A stretch of DNA of 64,000 bases from Fistulifera solaris (GCA_030295235.1 AP026151.1:248001-312000); one strand, 5' to 3'. Counted from the stretch's first letter, positions 20,379 to 31,634 are shown. Translations and numbers: made by a program. The notes: generated by a model from the sequence alone, not told the origin.

Positions 20379-20531
20379 CGTTCAGTTTGATTTGTAGTGT
20401 CTTCGAAGTGAAAGACGCATTGCTAGTTCGGCCCTTCTCCGACAACAACAACAACTGTGAGAATCATCCAAAAACAGTGAGAAAGCTCGAAAACGAGCAG
20501 ATTGCACCAGAAGGTATCCTGTTCCTTGAGA

Positions 20532-20821
20532 TGCGAACCGTAGGGATGCATACGTCACTCCTACGTGACCGTCGTAGAATTCTACGACGGACCGATCGGC
20601 CAATGACCGCAGAAGAACGACTCAAAATCAGGTCGCGTCAATGGCGAGCACGGCGGGCGTACTCCAAACTTGACAGTCTTAGGAATGCCGTTGTTCGGCG
20701 ACAGCTGTTGAAACGCGAAACGAATGTCCCTTTCTACTTTGTGATTGACAGTGCTGAATTTGAAAAATGGCGCGAAAAAACAGAACCTGCGTCGATGAAA
20801 GAAGATCTTTGTCGTCTGTAA
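20532..20821 (+). CDS. Possible small basic protein, divergent to the bZIP gene
   Basis: An open frame on the plus strand reaches back to 20276, overlapping the 5' end of the bZIP gene on the other strand. An ATG near 20532 would avoid the overlap. The later part, MTAEERLKIRSRQWRARRAY, then FYFVIDSAEFEKWREK, looks like a charged helical protein and not noise, but no family is recognised. The opposite strand is also open for 96 codons here. Low confidence. Confidence 0.3.
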
Positions 20822-20945
20822 TACGTACGGCGCGAATATCAGTCCTGCCCGTGATTCAACAAATGACAACAATAAACAAACAATAACAAAACAAAAAAAG
20901 CCGTCATTTATTCATTATTCGACAAACAACAATGATAATAATAGA

Positions 20946-22025
20946 ATGACAAGATTCATTATGTTCCAACAGCTAGCTCATCGGAAAAGACAGAATCTCG
21001 AAATGCAAGCCGAAATATCACCGCTCACATCCCAGCGAAAACGCCGCCGACAACGGTCGTGGACGAACGCACAAATCATGGCGTCTTGTGTAATGTTGCT
21101 GGTGATCAGCACGGCGGCGGGTTTGTTACTGGTATTTTTCGGTTTACTACTACGTACACCGCAAAAACAACCCATCATTCCGGGTCAAATCTTTATTCCT
21201 CACGAACCGAATCATCGGCACCAAATACCCCAACGTCTCGTCTTTACGCATCGCTACAATTTACTTACCGATGACTGGAAAGAAGACGCTCAGAATGATA
21301 TGACAACGGATGAACGAGACGAATTGATGGTTTTACAAAAAAATGTACGCGAGATTGTCAAGAAGCATCCTTCGGCGAGTGTGGAATTTTGGACCGACGA
21401 GGATTGCATCGTTGCTTTGAAACAAGTCGCGCCTGCGACGCAACAAGACGAATGGGTCCAGTATTTTCGTTCCGAATCGCAAGGCATGTTCAAAGCAGAT
21501 TGGTGTCGTGGTGTCGCTTTGCTGGAACAGGGTGGGGTCTATTTTGATGTCGATTTGGGGGTACGGCAGAATGTATTTGAAGTCTTGCAAACAAACACCA
21601 CCTTGGCGACGGTCAAAGTCCACCGTCAATCACAACATCCGGGGGCCTTCTTTCAAGCGTTCATTGCTGTTGCACCGCAACATCCTGTCATGCAGCGATA
21701 CGTTGATCTGTTTGCGGAGTACTATGCGGGTCGAAACCCCGCGAAAGGTCCGTTGGGTGTTTTGTTTTTGCGACAAGCCTTTGATGAACTGGTGGGGGAA
21801 CAGCCAGCGATCAACGCCACTACCGAATTGTGGCAAGAAGTATTGTACCAAAAATCCATGAAACCATACTTGAGCGACGATTTTAAACCACCCGTCTGGG
21901 GCACACGGCGGGCGTGTCATTTCCTCGTCGTCGCGCGGTTGGAAGTACCCTTGGTGGTGCCCTTTACAGCCGTATTGCGGGTTCGCGCATGTGCCCTCTG
22001 CAACAACGTAAATGAGAGGCTGTAA
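20946..22025 (+). CDS. GT32 (OCH1-like) Golgi glycosyltransferase
   Basis: The 359-residue type II membrane protein has a short basic cytosolic tail and one signal anchor (IMASCVMLLVISTAAGLLLV). The catalytic region shows the GT32 DXD signature in FKADWCRGVALLEQGGVYFDVDLG, with the nucleotide-sugar/Mn-binding Asp pair, preceded by IPQRLVFTHRYN and a FWTDEDC segment. Enzymes of this family add mannose or related sugars to N-glycans or glycolipids in the Golgi; the donor cannot be told from sequence. The second in-frame ATG is six codons in. The last 40 residues are Val/Arg-rich and lack an obvious family match. Confidence 0.82.
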   Translation: MTRFIMFQQLAHRKRQNLEMQAEISPLTSQRKRRRQRSWTNAQIMASCVMLLVISTAAGLLLVFFGLLLRTPQKQPIIPGQIFIPHEPNHRHQIPQRLVFTHRYNLLTDDWKEDAQNDMTTDERDELMVLQKNVREIVKKHPSASVEFWTDEDCIVALKQVAPATQQDEWVQYFRSESQGMFKADWCRGVALLEQGGVYFDVDLGVRQNVFEVLQTNTTLATVKVHRQSQHPGAFFQAFIAVAPQHPVMQRYVDLFAEYYAGRNPAKGPLGVLFLRQAFDELVGEQPAINATTELWQEVLYQKSMKPYLSDDFKPPVWGTRRACHFLVVARLEVPLVVPFTAVLRVRACALCNNVNERL

Positions 22026-22230
22026 TACATGTGTCGATGGAAGAGAATGGCGCTCTGACTGCTCAGTAAAGTTCGACAAGGTGAACGTCGAACGAACACA
22101 CTAAATACACAAAACACAACAATTTGTTTTGATCAATTTACAAAGGCACACGATACGAGTAAGGTAACAGAATTAGACCATAGACTTATATAGTCAAACA
22201 GACGAAAGGTATGTGCGTCTGTTCAGGAAG

Positions 22231-22644
22231 TCAATCCGTTTGACTTTGATGTTGAGAATCTTTGGGCTTTTTCACGGGAGACAAGCAAGAGCCCACCGGC
22301 AATCGTTGTGGCAATCGAGGATTGGCATCGTTGGTAGACGTTGACGTTGGAAGGGTCGAACCGGAAGTTACCTCGGAGACTTCCGTCGTGACCTCTTGTG
22401 ACATTGTCACATCACAAACCGGAAACGACGGGTTAGGCTCATCAATATTTTCCGTCGAGGACTGTTCCACCCAACGACAAGCCGGGGGCGTTAATGTGCG
22501 ATTCACACCTCGACGGGCGGCGGGTTGCGGTTTACCGACGACCTGCGAAGCAAAGGTGGCAGAATGTGCGGGAGGCACGGCGCGATCGTAGACGATCGTC
22601 CATTCCTGTTTCTTTTCTTCATTCTGTAATTGACTAGGATTCAT
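22231..22644 (-). CDS. Hypothetical disordered protein
   Basis: A 137-residue open frame begins at an ATG (MNPSQLQNEEKKQEWTIVYD). It contains a basic, Pro-rich part (PQPAARRGVNRTLTPPACRW) and then a Ser/Thr-rich, probably unstructured tail ending SPVKKPKDSQ. No homologue is recognised. The composition is steady along the frame and the start is plausible, but it could be a chance frame. Confidence 0.4.
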   Translation of the reverse strand: MNPSQLQNEEKKQEWTIVYDRAVPPAHSATFASQVVGKPQPAARRGVNRTLTPPACRWVEQSSTENIDEPNPSFPVCDVTMSQEVTTEVSEVTSGSTLPTSTSTNDANPRLPQRLPVGSCLSPVKKPKDSQHQSQTD

Positions 22645-24284
22645 GATAGTTGTAGGTTGATAGGCTCAAGTGCTGTCTTGTCGAGTTGCGTTTGCGCAAG
22701 GAAATGAAATTATGAGACCTTGAGGAGAGATGTTATTGCGGCAAACAAATGTCTCCACAACGATCCCATAGACAATGTACGATTCGATGCGTTTTCAAAC
22801 GAATGGTGTCCCCCGTCCACGGCGAGAAATGTTGAGTGGTGAATTGACCTTTGACCCGACTAATAATGTTGATTCTTGAACAAAGTCCGGGGCCAAGAAG
22901 GGATGGGCTTAACGGAAAGTTTGATCAATCGCTTTGACCTTTGACTATCGAGGGGCTGTGAGAAGACTTCAACGACGTCGATTATGGTTAGCCAAGATCT
23001 CGCAAGGCAGCGTGGGATTTGAGACTTCTAGCAAATAAATAAGAGAAAAGCAATGGAATTGAACCATGGACAACAACACGTTGTTGGTTGCTCTTTGATA
23101 CTGTCCCACTCGTTTTCAAAAACTTCCTTTCCATCGGATGCCGTTAAGTCCATTTGGGAGAACGTATCTCGTTGAACGTATTATGAGTTGCGAGTTCTCA
23201 TTTAGTACACTAAAACTGTCAGTACCTTCTTCCCTAACCGCGTGTCGCAGAGCAGTACCGTCCCGGTTTTGGATGTTGTATTTAGTACTTCTTTTGTTAT
23301 AGTCAGTGTAAACTACTCCGTATGAATTAGACAGGTCATTTCGGTACCGTTACGATGTACGATGTATTGACACGTGACACGTGACACGTGACACTCCGTA
23401 TTGTGATCAACGACGATGCACACACGTGAAAAACGCAACACGAAATAAATGAGAGCAACATTCATTTTATTTCAACGCCAAACTATGATGGTAAGCCCCT
23501 TATTTGAAATGGAGACTATCCTTTGTAGAAATCAGATTATTAAAAAGTCTTCTTGAGGTGGGAGAAAGAAGAAAGATTGCCGCTACAATCGATCAACAAC
23601 TTTCCCAATTCATTGAATCCGGAAGGGAAATTGTGACCGATTGCGTCGTTTTCAACGTCCATCAAGATGGACAAGATGGACTGGTGTTGAACGATGTTTA
23701 GCAGTAATTTCTTTTAAGGACTGGACGTAACGTTTTAAAACATGATGAACGATGTTTAGCAGTGATTCCCTTTAGGAAGCGAATGATTGCGTTGTGACGA
23801 ACGAGACTATTTCTGTCTTTGCGACCTTTTTGACTTGATGATTATGTTCCTGGAGCGAATCAGGAGAGCCTTCAATTATCGCTTTCATAATGGCGCTTTA
23901 GCGTTAAATCGCCCGCAACCGTAACGTATTCTTAACAAGCATCAGCATGTATAGAATGAGCTCAGTGGCGGAAGTTATACAGAATCTTTCTTCCGATCTC
24001 ATCGCGCGTTCGGAGTGTCGATCTGAGTCGACTCCTTCAGTCGACCTCATGCAATGTGCCACAGCTTCTTATGTCATCGATTTGGCGTTTGTGGGCTTTC
24101 TGATCTGTAGAGTTCCTAGCTGATTTGACTTACGCCTGTTTATCAAGTAGGCTGCTGTGATTTTATTTACCACGGCGTATATGAAAACGTCACATCAACG
24201 AATGTTTTTGAACTCATAGAATATATTGCGATAATGTGAATACGATAGATCATGTAGTTTATGAACTGATATGTTTTATCAACC
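22645..24284. other. Gene-poor region with short repeats
   Basis: No gene could be supported over about 1.6 kb. It holds TACTCCGTA at 23314, a triple CACGTG array at 23371-23390, and a degenerate direct repeat of GAACGATGTTTAGCAGT near 23689 and 23747. A 65-codon plus-strand frame at 23504-23701 lacks an ATG start and has no motif. Confidence 0.55.
23371..23390. promoter_or_regulatory. Three CACGTG boxes spaced 7 bases apart
   Basis: CACGTG occurs at 23371-23376, 23378-23383 and 23385-23390, each separated by one A. CACGTG is the palindromic core bound by bHLH and many bZIP factors. No gene start is close (the nearest called genes are more than 700 bases away), so a promoter role is not shown and a simple 7-bp tandem repeat is the alternative. 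Confidence 0.5.
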
Positions 24285-24611
24285 TTATTTTCCACGTTGC
24301 TCTTTGAGAATTTGCGCCAAGCGTGCCTCTCCGTTCTCTCCAGCGTTCGGAACTGACATGTACAGGCCAACCTTAGCATCATTCCCGATTATGCCTTCTC
24401 CCTTGCCGCGTTGGATGTCGATTGTTTCATACTCATCACAGCTGTCTGAATCATATCCTGGGATGAAGGGAACGGAGAGATCCCCGGCCGTATATGAGCA
24501 GTAAAGTGATCCGTCCCAATTCAACTCCAGCAGTTCAGCAAGACTGTAGCTCGCAATGTGGCGATATTTTCCTCTGCGACCCCGTTTCAACTTATTGTCA
24601 TGATGATACAC
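24285..24611 (-). CDS. Hypothetical 108-residue frame
   Basis: The frame has an acidic middle (GYDSDSCDEYETIDIQRGKG) and a C-terminal ARLAQILKEQRGK. No family is recognised and there are no clear splice or start signals. It is kept only because the region is otherwise empty and the composition looks protein-like. Confidence 0.25.
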   Translation of the reverse strand: MYHHDNKLKRGRRGKYRHIASYSLAELLELNWDGSLYCSYTAGDLSVPFIPGYDSDSCDEYETIDIQRGKGEGIIGNDAKVGLYMSVPNAGENGEARLAQILKEQRGK

Positions 24612-26665
24612 AGGTGCGTCTCGAAGGGGGAGTGAGACTGCCCGGTGTGATCATTCTCGACACCGGTCGACCACGCTTGCTATTATAGCCGTAATACCAG
24701 TAGGCTTTCACTTTACAAACCAACCAACAACCAGTCATTATTTGTAATATCATCGAACTGCCAACTGCCAGTAGTCTACTTTATCACTTTATCCGAGATT
24801 TGTAATTAGTTTCTATTGCTATGATTGTAGCGTATGTAGTCTATAGTCTTAGAGAGCGATTATCTTTCAAGCCTTGACTCAAGACTGAAACCCAGTCGGC
24901 ATGATCTTAGCCTTAGCCAAATTTATTATAAAAAAATCGAGAGTAAAAATTGAAATGACAGGCAGCATCTAACACGGCAGGAGCATGAGTTTTTGTTCTT
25001 GTTTTGTCGGACTACCGTGATCTCAAGACTTACTCTCGATAGCTTTAGTTGCTTTGCGGGACGGAGTAAAGAGAATCTAGAGCTGGAGCGCCATGTAAGG
25101 ATTCTTTTGCAGTCTCATCTTTTCGATTCCTATTTTGATTTCTAAGATCTATCCCGAAAGTCTCACGGGTGCCAGAATATGATCGAAGGACGATAGCTAC
25201 GACAGACTACTTTTCACCGGCTTTTCGACCTAAAACATCATAGCGTGTAAATCTAACTCTGATAGAAGCCTATTACGTTGCAGCAATCGACATGCATTGT
25301 CGCTCGAAAGAACGAAAGAATGTCGATTCATGATTGAAAATGCAGTCGTAGATAATTTGATATACACTTTCATCCATAGTAGATACAGTTTTTTATAATG
25401 ACACAGACGGGAATTCTGAAGTGCGGTGGCGTGCGGTGTTTCCACGTTCCCAGAATGGGTGTTTTTCACTTCCCCAGAAAATCGTCTGCTGGTGGTTTTA
25501 TGTTTTGGCTTGCCCAGAAAATCTGGTGAATGATTGTTTTGACATCTGGGTTTGCGGTTCCCAGAAAATCTGAGTGACTTTTTACGAGCATGCATTGAAA
25601 GCATTATCCGAAAAGTGTAACGTTCGTTTTGATGAAGGGGGTCTGGTGGTGAGGGGTGCTCGGTCATCATTATTTTTTAGGCTATTTTTAGGCTCTTTAC
25701 TCAGATGTAAAGTGTTCTAAAAAAAATCGCGCACGGCATAGTTGACTACTTGTGCCTAATATAGTCATTTCGGGTCATTTTTAGAGTTCTTTCTTTCTTG
25801 TATCGAGAAAAGCAGCTAAATTTATTTCTGAAAAGCTATGAAACGGCCTACGTCAGTTCTATTTTGAGGAAAGTTTCGTTAATTTTTCAAACGGAAACTT
25901 CAGTTACAAATCGTGTCGGCTATTTTTTTGATTATCAATCTAGGTTATGGTCTATTGTAGTTGTATTTCCAGCTAAATTTGTTTTCCGGTCATTCAAAAA
26001 GCACTCAACTGTATCGCGTCCTCAAAAATGAGCTTTTGTCATGACGAAATTTAATCCTGATACTGTTAACTGCATAGTAAAGGAACTAAAGTTGTTAAGT
26101 ATTCATTCAAGTCGTTTCCAACATTTTCCAGCTTCTTTGTTTTACATTTTGTCGCGTTCCTGCAAACGTTTTGTTGACTCTATCTGCGGAAAACAATTTC
26201 AAACGTTTATCGCCGATTAATTCGTTGATACAACTTCCCGACTAACGGCCGCTTAGTCGACGACTCGGTTTACGCGTTAACAGAAGGAGAGAGAGTCTCG
26301 ATAAACAAGATAGCTCAACTAGACCTAAATTCATCCTTATCCACGATACTTTATTCATAGTAAACCAGCATGGAGTAATCCGCAACAATACAAACGTATC
26401 ATCTTATTTGTTCTTATTTGCCCAAACGAAGACACATCACACTGAATTTCCGTCTATCTAAATAACTAGTCTAAAATCACAGATTTTCTGTTGAGGCTTT
26501 GCAAAGATATTTTACACAAAATTTCCGTGTGTCTAAATAATAGAGATCAAAACCAATAAGACTCGATCACTATCACCACAACACAACCACCACAAGATAA
26601 CTTTTTGATCAGCAACGATAAAAAGGACGTTACGATTCACTTTCAGTCAGGCACCGGTATTTACA
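24612..26665. other. Gene-poor, AT-rich region with a CCCAGAAAAT repeat patch
   Basis: About 2 kb with no supportable gene. From 25440 to 25575 lie four copies of a CCCAGAA(AAT) motif with irregular spacing, the same core as the tandem repeat at 15 kb. The 146-codon minus frame across it (25230-25670) derives part of its sequence from these repeats and is not called. The rest is AT-rich. Confidence 0.6.
25440..25580. repeat. CCCAGAAAATCTGG-type interspersed repeat patch
   Basis: CCCAGAATGGG, CCCAGAAAATCGTC, CCCAGAAAATCTGG and CCCAGAAAATCTGA occur about 40 bases apart within 140 bases. The core is close to palindromic (CCAGA...TCTGG). It is related to the arrays at 15.05 and 32.4 kb. Confidence 0.7.
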
Positions 26666-28003
26666 ATGTGCATACACAGCTCCTTAATAGCCAGAATGAC
26701 GATGATATGGATTGTGATATTGTTTCTTGCTCATTGTCAAGGATGGATCGTCACACCGACGACACCTCGACCGACTTGTCAGCTCGCTCGCCGAGACTTT
26801 CATGCAGCAAAGCCATCGTCGTCAAAGTCCGGGGCTTATTGGGAAGAAGAAGATAATTATGAGGATTATGATGAAGAAAGCGAAGTGTGGCAAGACGAAC
26901 CAGCGTTGCAACGCGACATTTTAGAATGGGAAGATTTCGACACCGTTGAAGGTACCGCGCAACTTTTGCTACCACCGCCTTCCGTCGCGTTACCTACCAC
27001 TGTCATACATTTCACCGGAGGAACTTTCTTCGGCAGTGCTCCCTCTCTGTGGTACCGGCGACTGTTAGAAGATTTGGTCCGAAATACGCAGTGTGCCATC
27101 GTGGCGACACCGATCCCCGTCACGTTGTTGCAATCGCCCCTTGAACACGTTTCATTGGCCAAGCGTGTCCATCGACAATTTCAATTAGCGTGGAGGGATG
27201 TGTTGTTGGATGAATATGGATCCGAAATTGCACAAGTACCGGTCTGCGCCATGGGGCATTCATTGGGGGCGAGATTGATGATCGTTTTGGAAACCTTGCA
27301 ACGACCTCTTCCGAGCTGGGCTCCACCGAAATACAAAGCGATGGTGTTGCTCAGTTTTACCAATTATGGTGCATCTGCGGGCATTCCTGGGATTAATCAG
27401 TTGCGGAAATCCAGTCAGAAAATCGAACAAGAACAACAATCAACTCAATCTTCCTCGCGGCAGTCGAGTCGAAAGTCGAGTCGTAGGATATACGACTACT
27501 ATGAAGATGAGGACGACTATGACGAAGACGACGAGGAATGGGGAGAAATATTACAGGAATTCAAAGACAGTGTAGCGCAGCAGACTCTCAAAGTTCGACA
27601 AGCCCTTACTCCGGCCCTTCGCGATCTTGAATTCTATCCTTCACCGACACAACTCTGGGAAGCTTTAGCGTCGCCGGGTCGTTATACGATACCCCAAACA
27701 CTGCTTGTCCAATTTGATCAGGATGTCATCGATCACAGTGCGAAATTGACGGCAGCCATTCAAAACTGTACGGATATCAAGTTTGCTAGACTGCGAGGAA
27801 CGCATTTAACGCCTGTTTCATCACAAGGCGATCCGTCCCGCGACGGCGGGCTATTCGATGTGTTGAATTCTAGAGCTACCAAGACGATTGGAAAATTGCT
27901 CCGCGGGAGACGCAACGATCAAGCCAATGAAGTAGCCTTTGTTGAGTTGCGACAAAGCCTAGCGCGATACGTGACCGAAGTAGTCACGAAAGAACTTTCG
28001 TGA
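26666..28003 (+). CDS. DUF1350 alpha/beta-hydrolase-like protein, probably plastid
   Basis: The 445-residue frame opens with a signal peptide-like stretch (MTMIWIVILFLAHCQGWIV; in-frame ATGs at 26666 and 26696). After an acidic linker the core shows TTVIHFTGGTFFGSAPSLWYRRLLEDL, then AIVATPIPVTLL and AMGHSLGARLMIVLETL. That is the DUF1350 pattern, with a GHSLG nucleophile-elbow Ser. DUF1350 proteins occur in cyanobacteria and chloroplasts; their substrate is unknown. An insert around residues 255-295 is Ser/Arg-rich then strongly acidic (YEDEDDYDEDDEEW) and is not part of the usual fold. The C-terminal His may be in FARLRGTHLTPVSS. Single exon. Confidence 0.78.
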   Translation: MCIHSSLIARMTMIWIVILFLAHCQGWIVTPTTPRPTCQLARRDFHAAKPSSSKSGAYWEEEDNYEDYDEESEVWQDEPALQRDILEWEDFDTVEGTAQLLLPPPSVALPTTVIHFTGGTFFGSAPSLWYRRLLEDLVRNTQCAIVATPIPVTLLQSPLEHVSLAKRVHRQFQLAWRDVLLDEYGSEIAQVPVCAMGHSLGARLMIVLETLQRPLPSWAPPKYKAMVLLSFTNYGASAGIPGINQLRKSSQKIEQEQQSTQSSSRQSSRKSSRRIYDYYEDEDDYDEDDEEWGEILQEFKDSVAQQTLKVRQALTPALRDLEFYPSPTQLWEALASPGRYTIPQTLLVQFDQDVIDHSAKLTAAIQNCTDIKFARLRGTHLTPVSSQGDPSRDGGLFDVLNSRATKTIGKLLRGRRNDQANEVAFVELRQSLARYVTEVVTKELS

Positions 28004-28157
28004 GTGATTGCAGTCGTCTCGCATGCGTCATCCCATCATCATCCGCAATGCGAAATCCGAAAGAAGGCGAGAAACGACGACCGTCCATTTCCGTCAATTT
28101 ATTTACCGAGCTTTTCTTTATCTCTGCTATTACCCATACTATTACCATAAAAGCATA

Positions 28158-29015
28158 ATGTGGTTTCAAAGGACGCTTCGATCTGAATCGCGGAAACTCG
28201 TCGCGGCGTCTCTCGCTTTGCCCCTGGCTTTGTCATTTGTATACAGTACGGCAATTTGTGACGATGATACGATGCGAAAACGACGCGAAACGATTCTGAA
28301 AGCCAACGCCCGATCGATACAACGCCTCAATACGGTCGGGGAGTTGAAGAAAATCCGCAAGAATCAAGAGGAAATGTTGCGACGGTGGGAATTGGATGAA
28401 GACGGTTGGCGTGAGCTTCCGGCTCGTGCGTGGCCGGAATATCAGCCTTCGCCCGATCATTTACCGGCGATTCGAGAGAAAATGGTAAAAGAAGGATGCC
28501 ACGAGAAAGTCAAGACGCAGACAGAAGTTTGTCAGTCACTTATGTTTCAAGTAGCAACCTCGTTGGTGTTTTACACCGTCGATCCACCGGCCGGTTTTCA
28601 ACAATATCAAGAGATGGCTTTCGCTGGTCACGTGGATTCTATGGTTGCTTGCGGAATTATTTTGGTGGAAGGAATTGGTGGAATGACGCACCGGGAAGCG
28701 GAGGGGGTCCGGTGGCTACAAAAGGCAATTGAACAGGGATCGACGCAAGCATTTTATGAACTTGGTATTGTTTATTTTACCGGCATTGATGGTGTCGTCG
28801 AAGAAGATTCTAAGAAAGCGTTCCAGTATTTCAAAGAAGCGGCGAATCGGGGTCACGTGGGAGCTTTGTTCATGACAGCCGATTGTTTGATGGAAGGAGA
28901 GGGTACTGAGAAAAACGTTGCACGGGCGATTCCGATGCTCTATCAAGCCGCAGATCAAGGTCATCGATATGCTCGGCAGCGAGTTCGCGAATTATTGAAA
29001 GCTTACCCACTCTGA
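28158..29015 (+). CDS. Sel1-like repeat protein
   Basis: The ATG at 28158 (MWFQRTLRSESRKLVAAS) gives a 285-residue protein with a basic, Ser-rich N-terminus and a hydrophobic stretch (ALPLALSFVYSTAI), suggesting organelle targeting or a membrane anchor; the frame is open further upstream. The C-terminal 130 residues contain three Sel1/TPR-like repeats: GVRWLQKAIEQGSTQAFYEL, KAFQYFKEAANRGHVGALFM and AIPMLYQAADQGHRYARQR, with the usual A..G motif. Sel1 repeats are protein-interaction scaffolds. The gene starts about 150 bases after the DUF1350 stop on the same strand. The partner is unknown. Confidence 0.75.
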   Translation: MWFQRTLRSESRKLVAASLALPLALSFVYSTAICDDDTMRKRRETILKANARSIQRLNTVGELKKIRKNQEEMLRRWELDEDGWRELPARAWPEYQPSPDHLPAIREKMVKEGCHEKVKTQTEVCQSLMFQVATSLVFYTVDPPAGFQQYQEMAFAGHVDSMVACGIILVEGIGGMTHREAEGVRWLQKAIEQGSTQAFYELGIVYFTGIDGVVEEDSKKAFQYFKEAANRGHVGALFMTADCLMEGEGTEKNVARAIPMLYQAADQGHRYARQRVRELLKAYPL

Positions 29016-29334
29016 TAAAATGATTGATTCCTGTGGTAACAGCGTTAAGCAGCATGTGCAAGTACCGTTTGAGTTTTGTGGTTTGAAGAAAACGGTATGG
29101 TTTCTTGGAAACGGAAAAAGTTTTTTCATGACATACGTTCGATTGAAATTAAGTGGGGCGTACCGGTTTCCTACCACACTCATGTCTGTTTCAATCAACC
29201 GGGTCGTGTCGTTACTTATCGTTACCGGTCGTTTTCCATCGGCACTTCGGTTTTATAGATGATATCAATTACGTCCCAATGATTCCACAAAAGTTCGCTG
29301 CGTCGAAGTTATAAATTGACAGAGACGAAGCAAA

Positions 29335-30365
29335 ATGGAAGTAACCGCGGGAACAATTGCGGGATCGGGTACTTTTGGTTTTATCTTGGATTGCTTCGTA
29401 ATGCTTGAACGCAAAGTCTGCATTCTGAGAGACACGAAGAGTTCCATTGCAAATCGTCTCATGCTTTGAAGTCACGATCGTCAAAAGCACTTGCCTCCTC
29501 GCCTATTACGACTAGTCCGTGGTCGCATATCTTCTCTTTGCAGCATAGTCCCAATTTGTATTGCTTCTCTTTCAGCGGTAGCTGCCACTGATACAAGCAG
29601 ATGCATCATCCTCTATTCAAAGCCAGTCGGCAATGAAAAGCACGCGAGCTCGAATGATGAGGGAGCATTGCAGCATCTCGACGTGTTTACCTTCTTCATA
29701 ACGACCTACTATAGAATTATGACAGGCCTCGCTAATCAGAACGGATCTTGGATGGGCGAGCATACAAATTCGGGCTACGACCAGGCTGTGAGGTAAGTGT
29801 TGACAAGTTTTCGGAAGTCATACTACATGCACTAAACTGATTTGTGCCTCATAATACAAACAGTTGTGTCGTTGGCTTGTTTGCTATCCGTTGCTTTGGT
29901 GCACTTCAAATGTCACGTGTAGCTAGTTTTGTTTGTGAGGGTCCATTTGCCGCCAAAAGTCTGCCTGCCACACCAAAGTACGCGTCAACGCTTGAACGCC
30001 TAAAAATACAGAAATTGGGGAATCGATACGGATGTCACACATGCGGGATTGGCTCTCCTCTCAATAGACTATTGTATGGGACGAGCGAAGTAATAGATTT
30101 CCATGCAGACCATGTTCCTCCCAACTATATTGCAAAACGCATGAAAGCTTTGGGAATGGAAGTTACGCAACGTTTCTATCCTCAGTGTCCAAAATGTTCG
30201 CATAAGCAAGGTGGAGTTTGCAAACATTACTCTTCGGCGTTTTCCAAGACTACTCTTGAGCATGCTTTTCGATCTCGTCCACAGTGCTACGCCGCTGGAG
30301 CGTTACTAGCCGGAGCAAGGACGTTTGCTGTTCCCATTGATTTATCTTTGGGTCTTAGTGGCTAA
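29335..30365 (+). CDS. ADHxPPN-family membrane protein, copy 4
   Basis: ATG at 29335. The exon ending at 29792 (GTAAGT) joins exon 29864-30365 in frame. N-terminal segments AGTIAGSGTFGFILDCFVML and IVPICIASLSAVAATD parallel copy 1. The C-terminal domain has RYGCHTCGIG, FHADHVPPNYIAKRMK, QRFYPQCPKCSHKQGGVC and the hydrophobic tail CYAAGALLAGARTFAVPI. An in-frame TGA lies at 29467-29469. It would be removed by a 60-base GT...TAG intron at 29456-29515, which also brings the length into register with copy 1; its GTCTCA donor is weak, so either that intron is real or the copy is a recent pseudogene. The only copy on the plus strand, 22 kb away from the others. Confidence 0.6.
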
Positions 30366-30675
30366 AATAGATAATAAAAACACCAGCACACCAAATTAGA
30401 ATAGCTAGAGTACCAGATAGGCCTCGGACCTAGCCATCGTTTCTCATCGTTTTCAAGAAACGCGCGGTGCCGTTTCCATTGTTCTTCGTGACTTGATCAG
30501 TCACGTTTCCCTTATAACTCGTCGCCGCCGCGCTTTTTTTTTCGTCGTTTTTCGCATTATTTATTATTTATGGTGTTGAGACTTTCCTACACGGACATTG
30601 AGGAAATCCAGTTGCTATTCTACTCTTTTAATAGTAACGTGCTACACAAACGGAGAACAAAGAGCGAGTAGAAAG
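30366..30675. other. Intergenic promoter region
   Basis: AT-rich spacer upstream of the thioesterase. The bases just before its ATG (30598-30650) can be read as a diverged copy of its own first codons (MRKSSCYSTLL beside MRKSHYYVTLL), suggesting a small 5' duplication. Confidence 0.5.
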
Positions 30676-31634
30676 ATGCGCAAGTCTCACTACTATGTGA
30701 CCCTTCTTTGTTTAGCAGCCTGTCGTTTCCAAGAAACTCATTCGTTTGGACCTAGCGCTGCCCATTTTCGTCGAGAAACGATGGAACTTTTCAATAGACA
30801 GGAGCAATCAGCAGAAACAATAGAGAATGTGGAGCAACCCGCAGAAGCAACGTTCTGTACTTCCCCGATGCATGTTTATATCGAATATACCGACGCCTTC
30901 GGCGTCGTTTACAATGGCAACTATCTAAAATTCTTTGATCGAGCTCTGCATAGGACCGACCAATTACGGCTGGATGACTGGTCGATTGTTCGTGTCGGTG
31001 AGCAAAAGTTCAAACAATCACCGGAACTCGGGGGAACGTTCGTAATAGAAGGTGTACGGAAAGAAGTTCATGAGGCGTATGAAGTTTGGGATATGGACAT
31101 GAAGAGTGTTGACAATTTAATAGTGTTCAACTCTGTGACCGACGTTCGTATCGCCAAGGCTGTCAAAGGAGATATTGCGCTGCCGACCGATGCGCCTTTT
31201 GATATTCCAGAAAGTGGAGTCCTTGCAACCGATAAGTTCTTGCGTATCGTGATGAGTTCGAGCCGCATCTCCAGAGCGCAATGCCCTTACGGAATGTCTT
31301 GAATCTATTCGAACGAAGTCGGTCGAATTACTTGGGCGGTCCAGATGTGTTACGAGAAATGCAAACGAAAGAGAATATTATCTTTGTTGTGACGAATATC
31401 GAAGATGCTTGTCTGATCGACGACGGCGCTACGTGTTGCGCTGGAGATGAGCTGGTCGTGGAGATAGCGTTTGTAGCGAAGCGTAAAGGCATGGTGCTGG
31501 ATTGTTTGCAAACGTTAAAGCGCGGAACGGCCCGATTGGCACAAGCCAAAGTTCGCGTCATGGTTTTGAATGCGAGTACGATGCGACCAACGAACCAAGT
31601 ACCGGAATCGCTGAAAACGACACTGAACCTTTAA
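30676..31634 (+). CDS. Double-hotdog acyl-CoA thioesterase-like protein, with one frame slip
   Basis: A signal peptide and plastid-type motif (ETHSFGPSAAHF) precede the first hotdog domain, with VYIEYTDAFGVVYNGNYLKFFDRAL, the 4HBT (YbgC-type) active-site region whose Asp sits in TDAFG. After a one-base slip near 31240 the next frame continues AYRDEFEPHLQSAMPLRNV and LNLFERSRSNYLGGPDVLRE. This is a second 4HBT-like half with strand IIFVVTNIEDACL and end strands VMVLNASTMRP. The two halves overlap exactly where one protein would be expected, so a sequence error is likely. The product would be about 319 residues. The probable role is hydrolysis of acyl-thioesters; the substrate is unknown. Confidence 0.72.

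Noticed and set aside
25230-25670. 146-codon minus-strand frame with repeated SGN/SGE-type blocks
   Set aside because: The repeated blocks are the CCCAGAAAAT repeat read through; no other protein feature.
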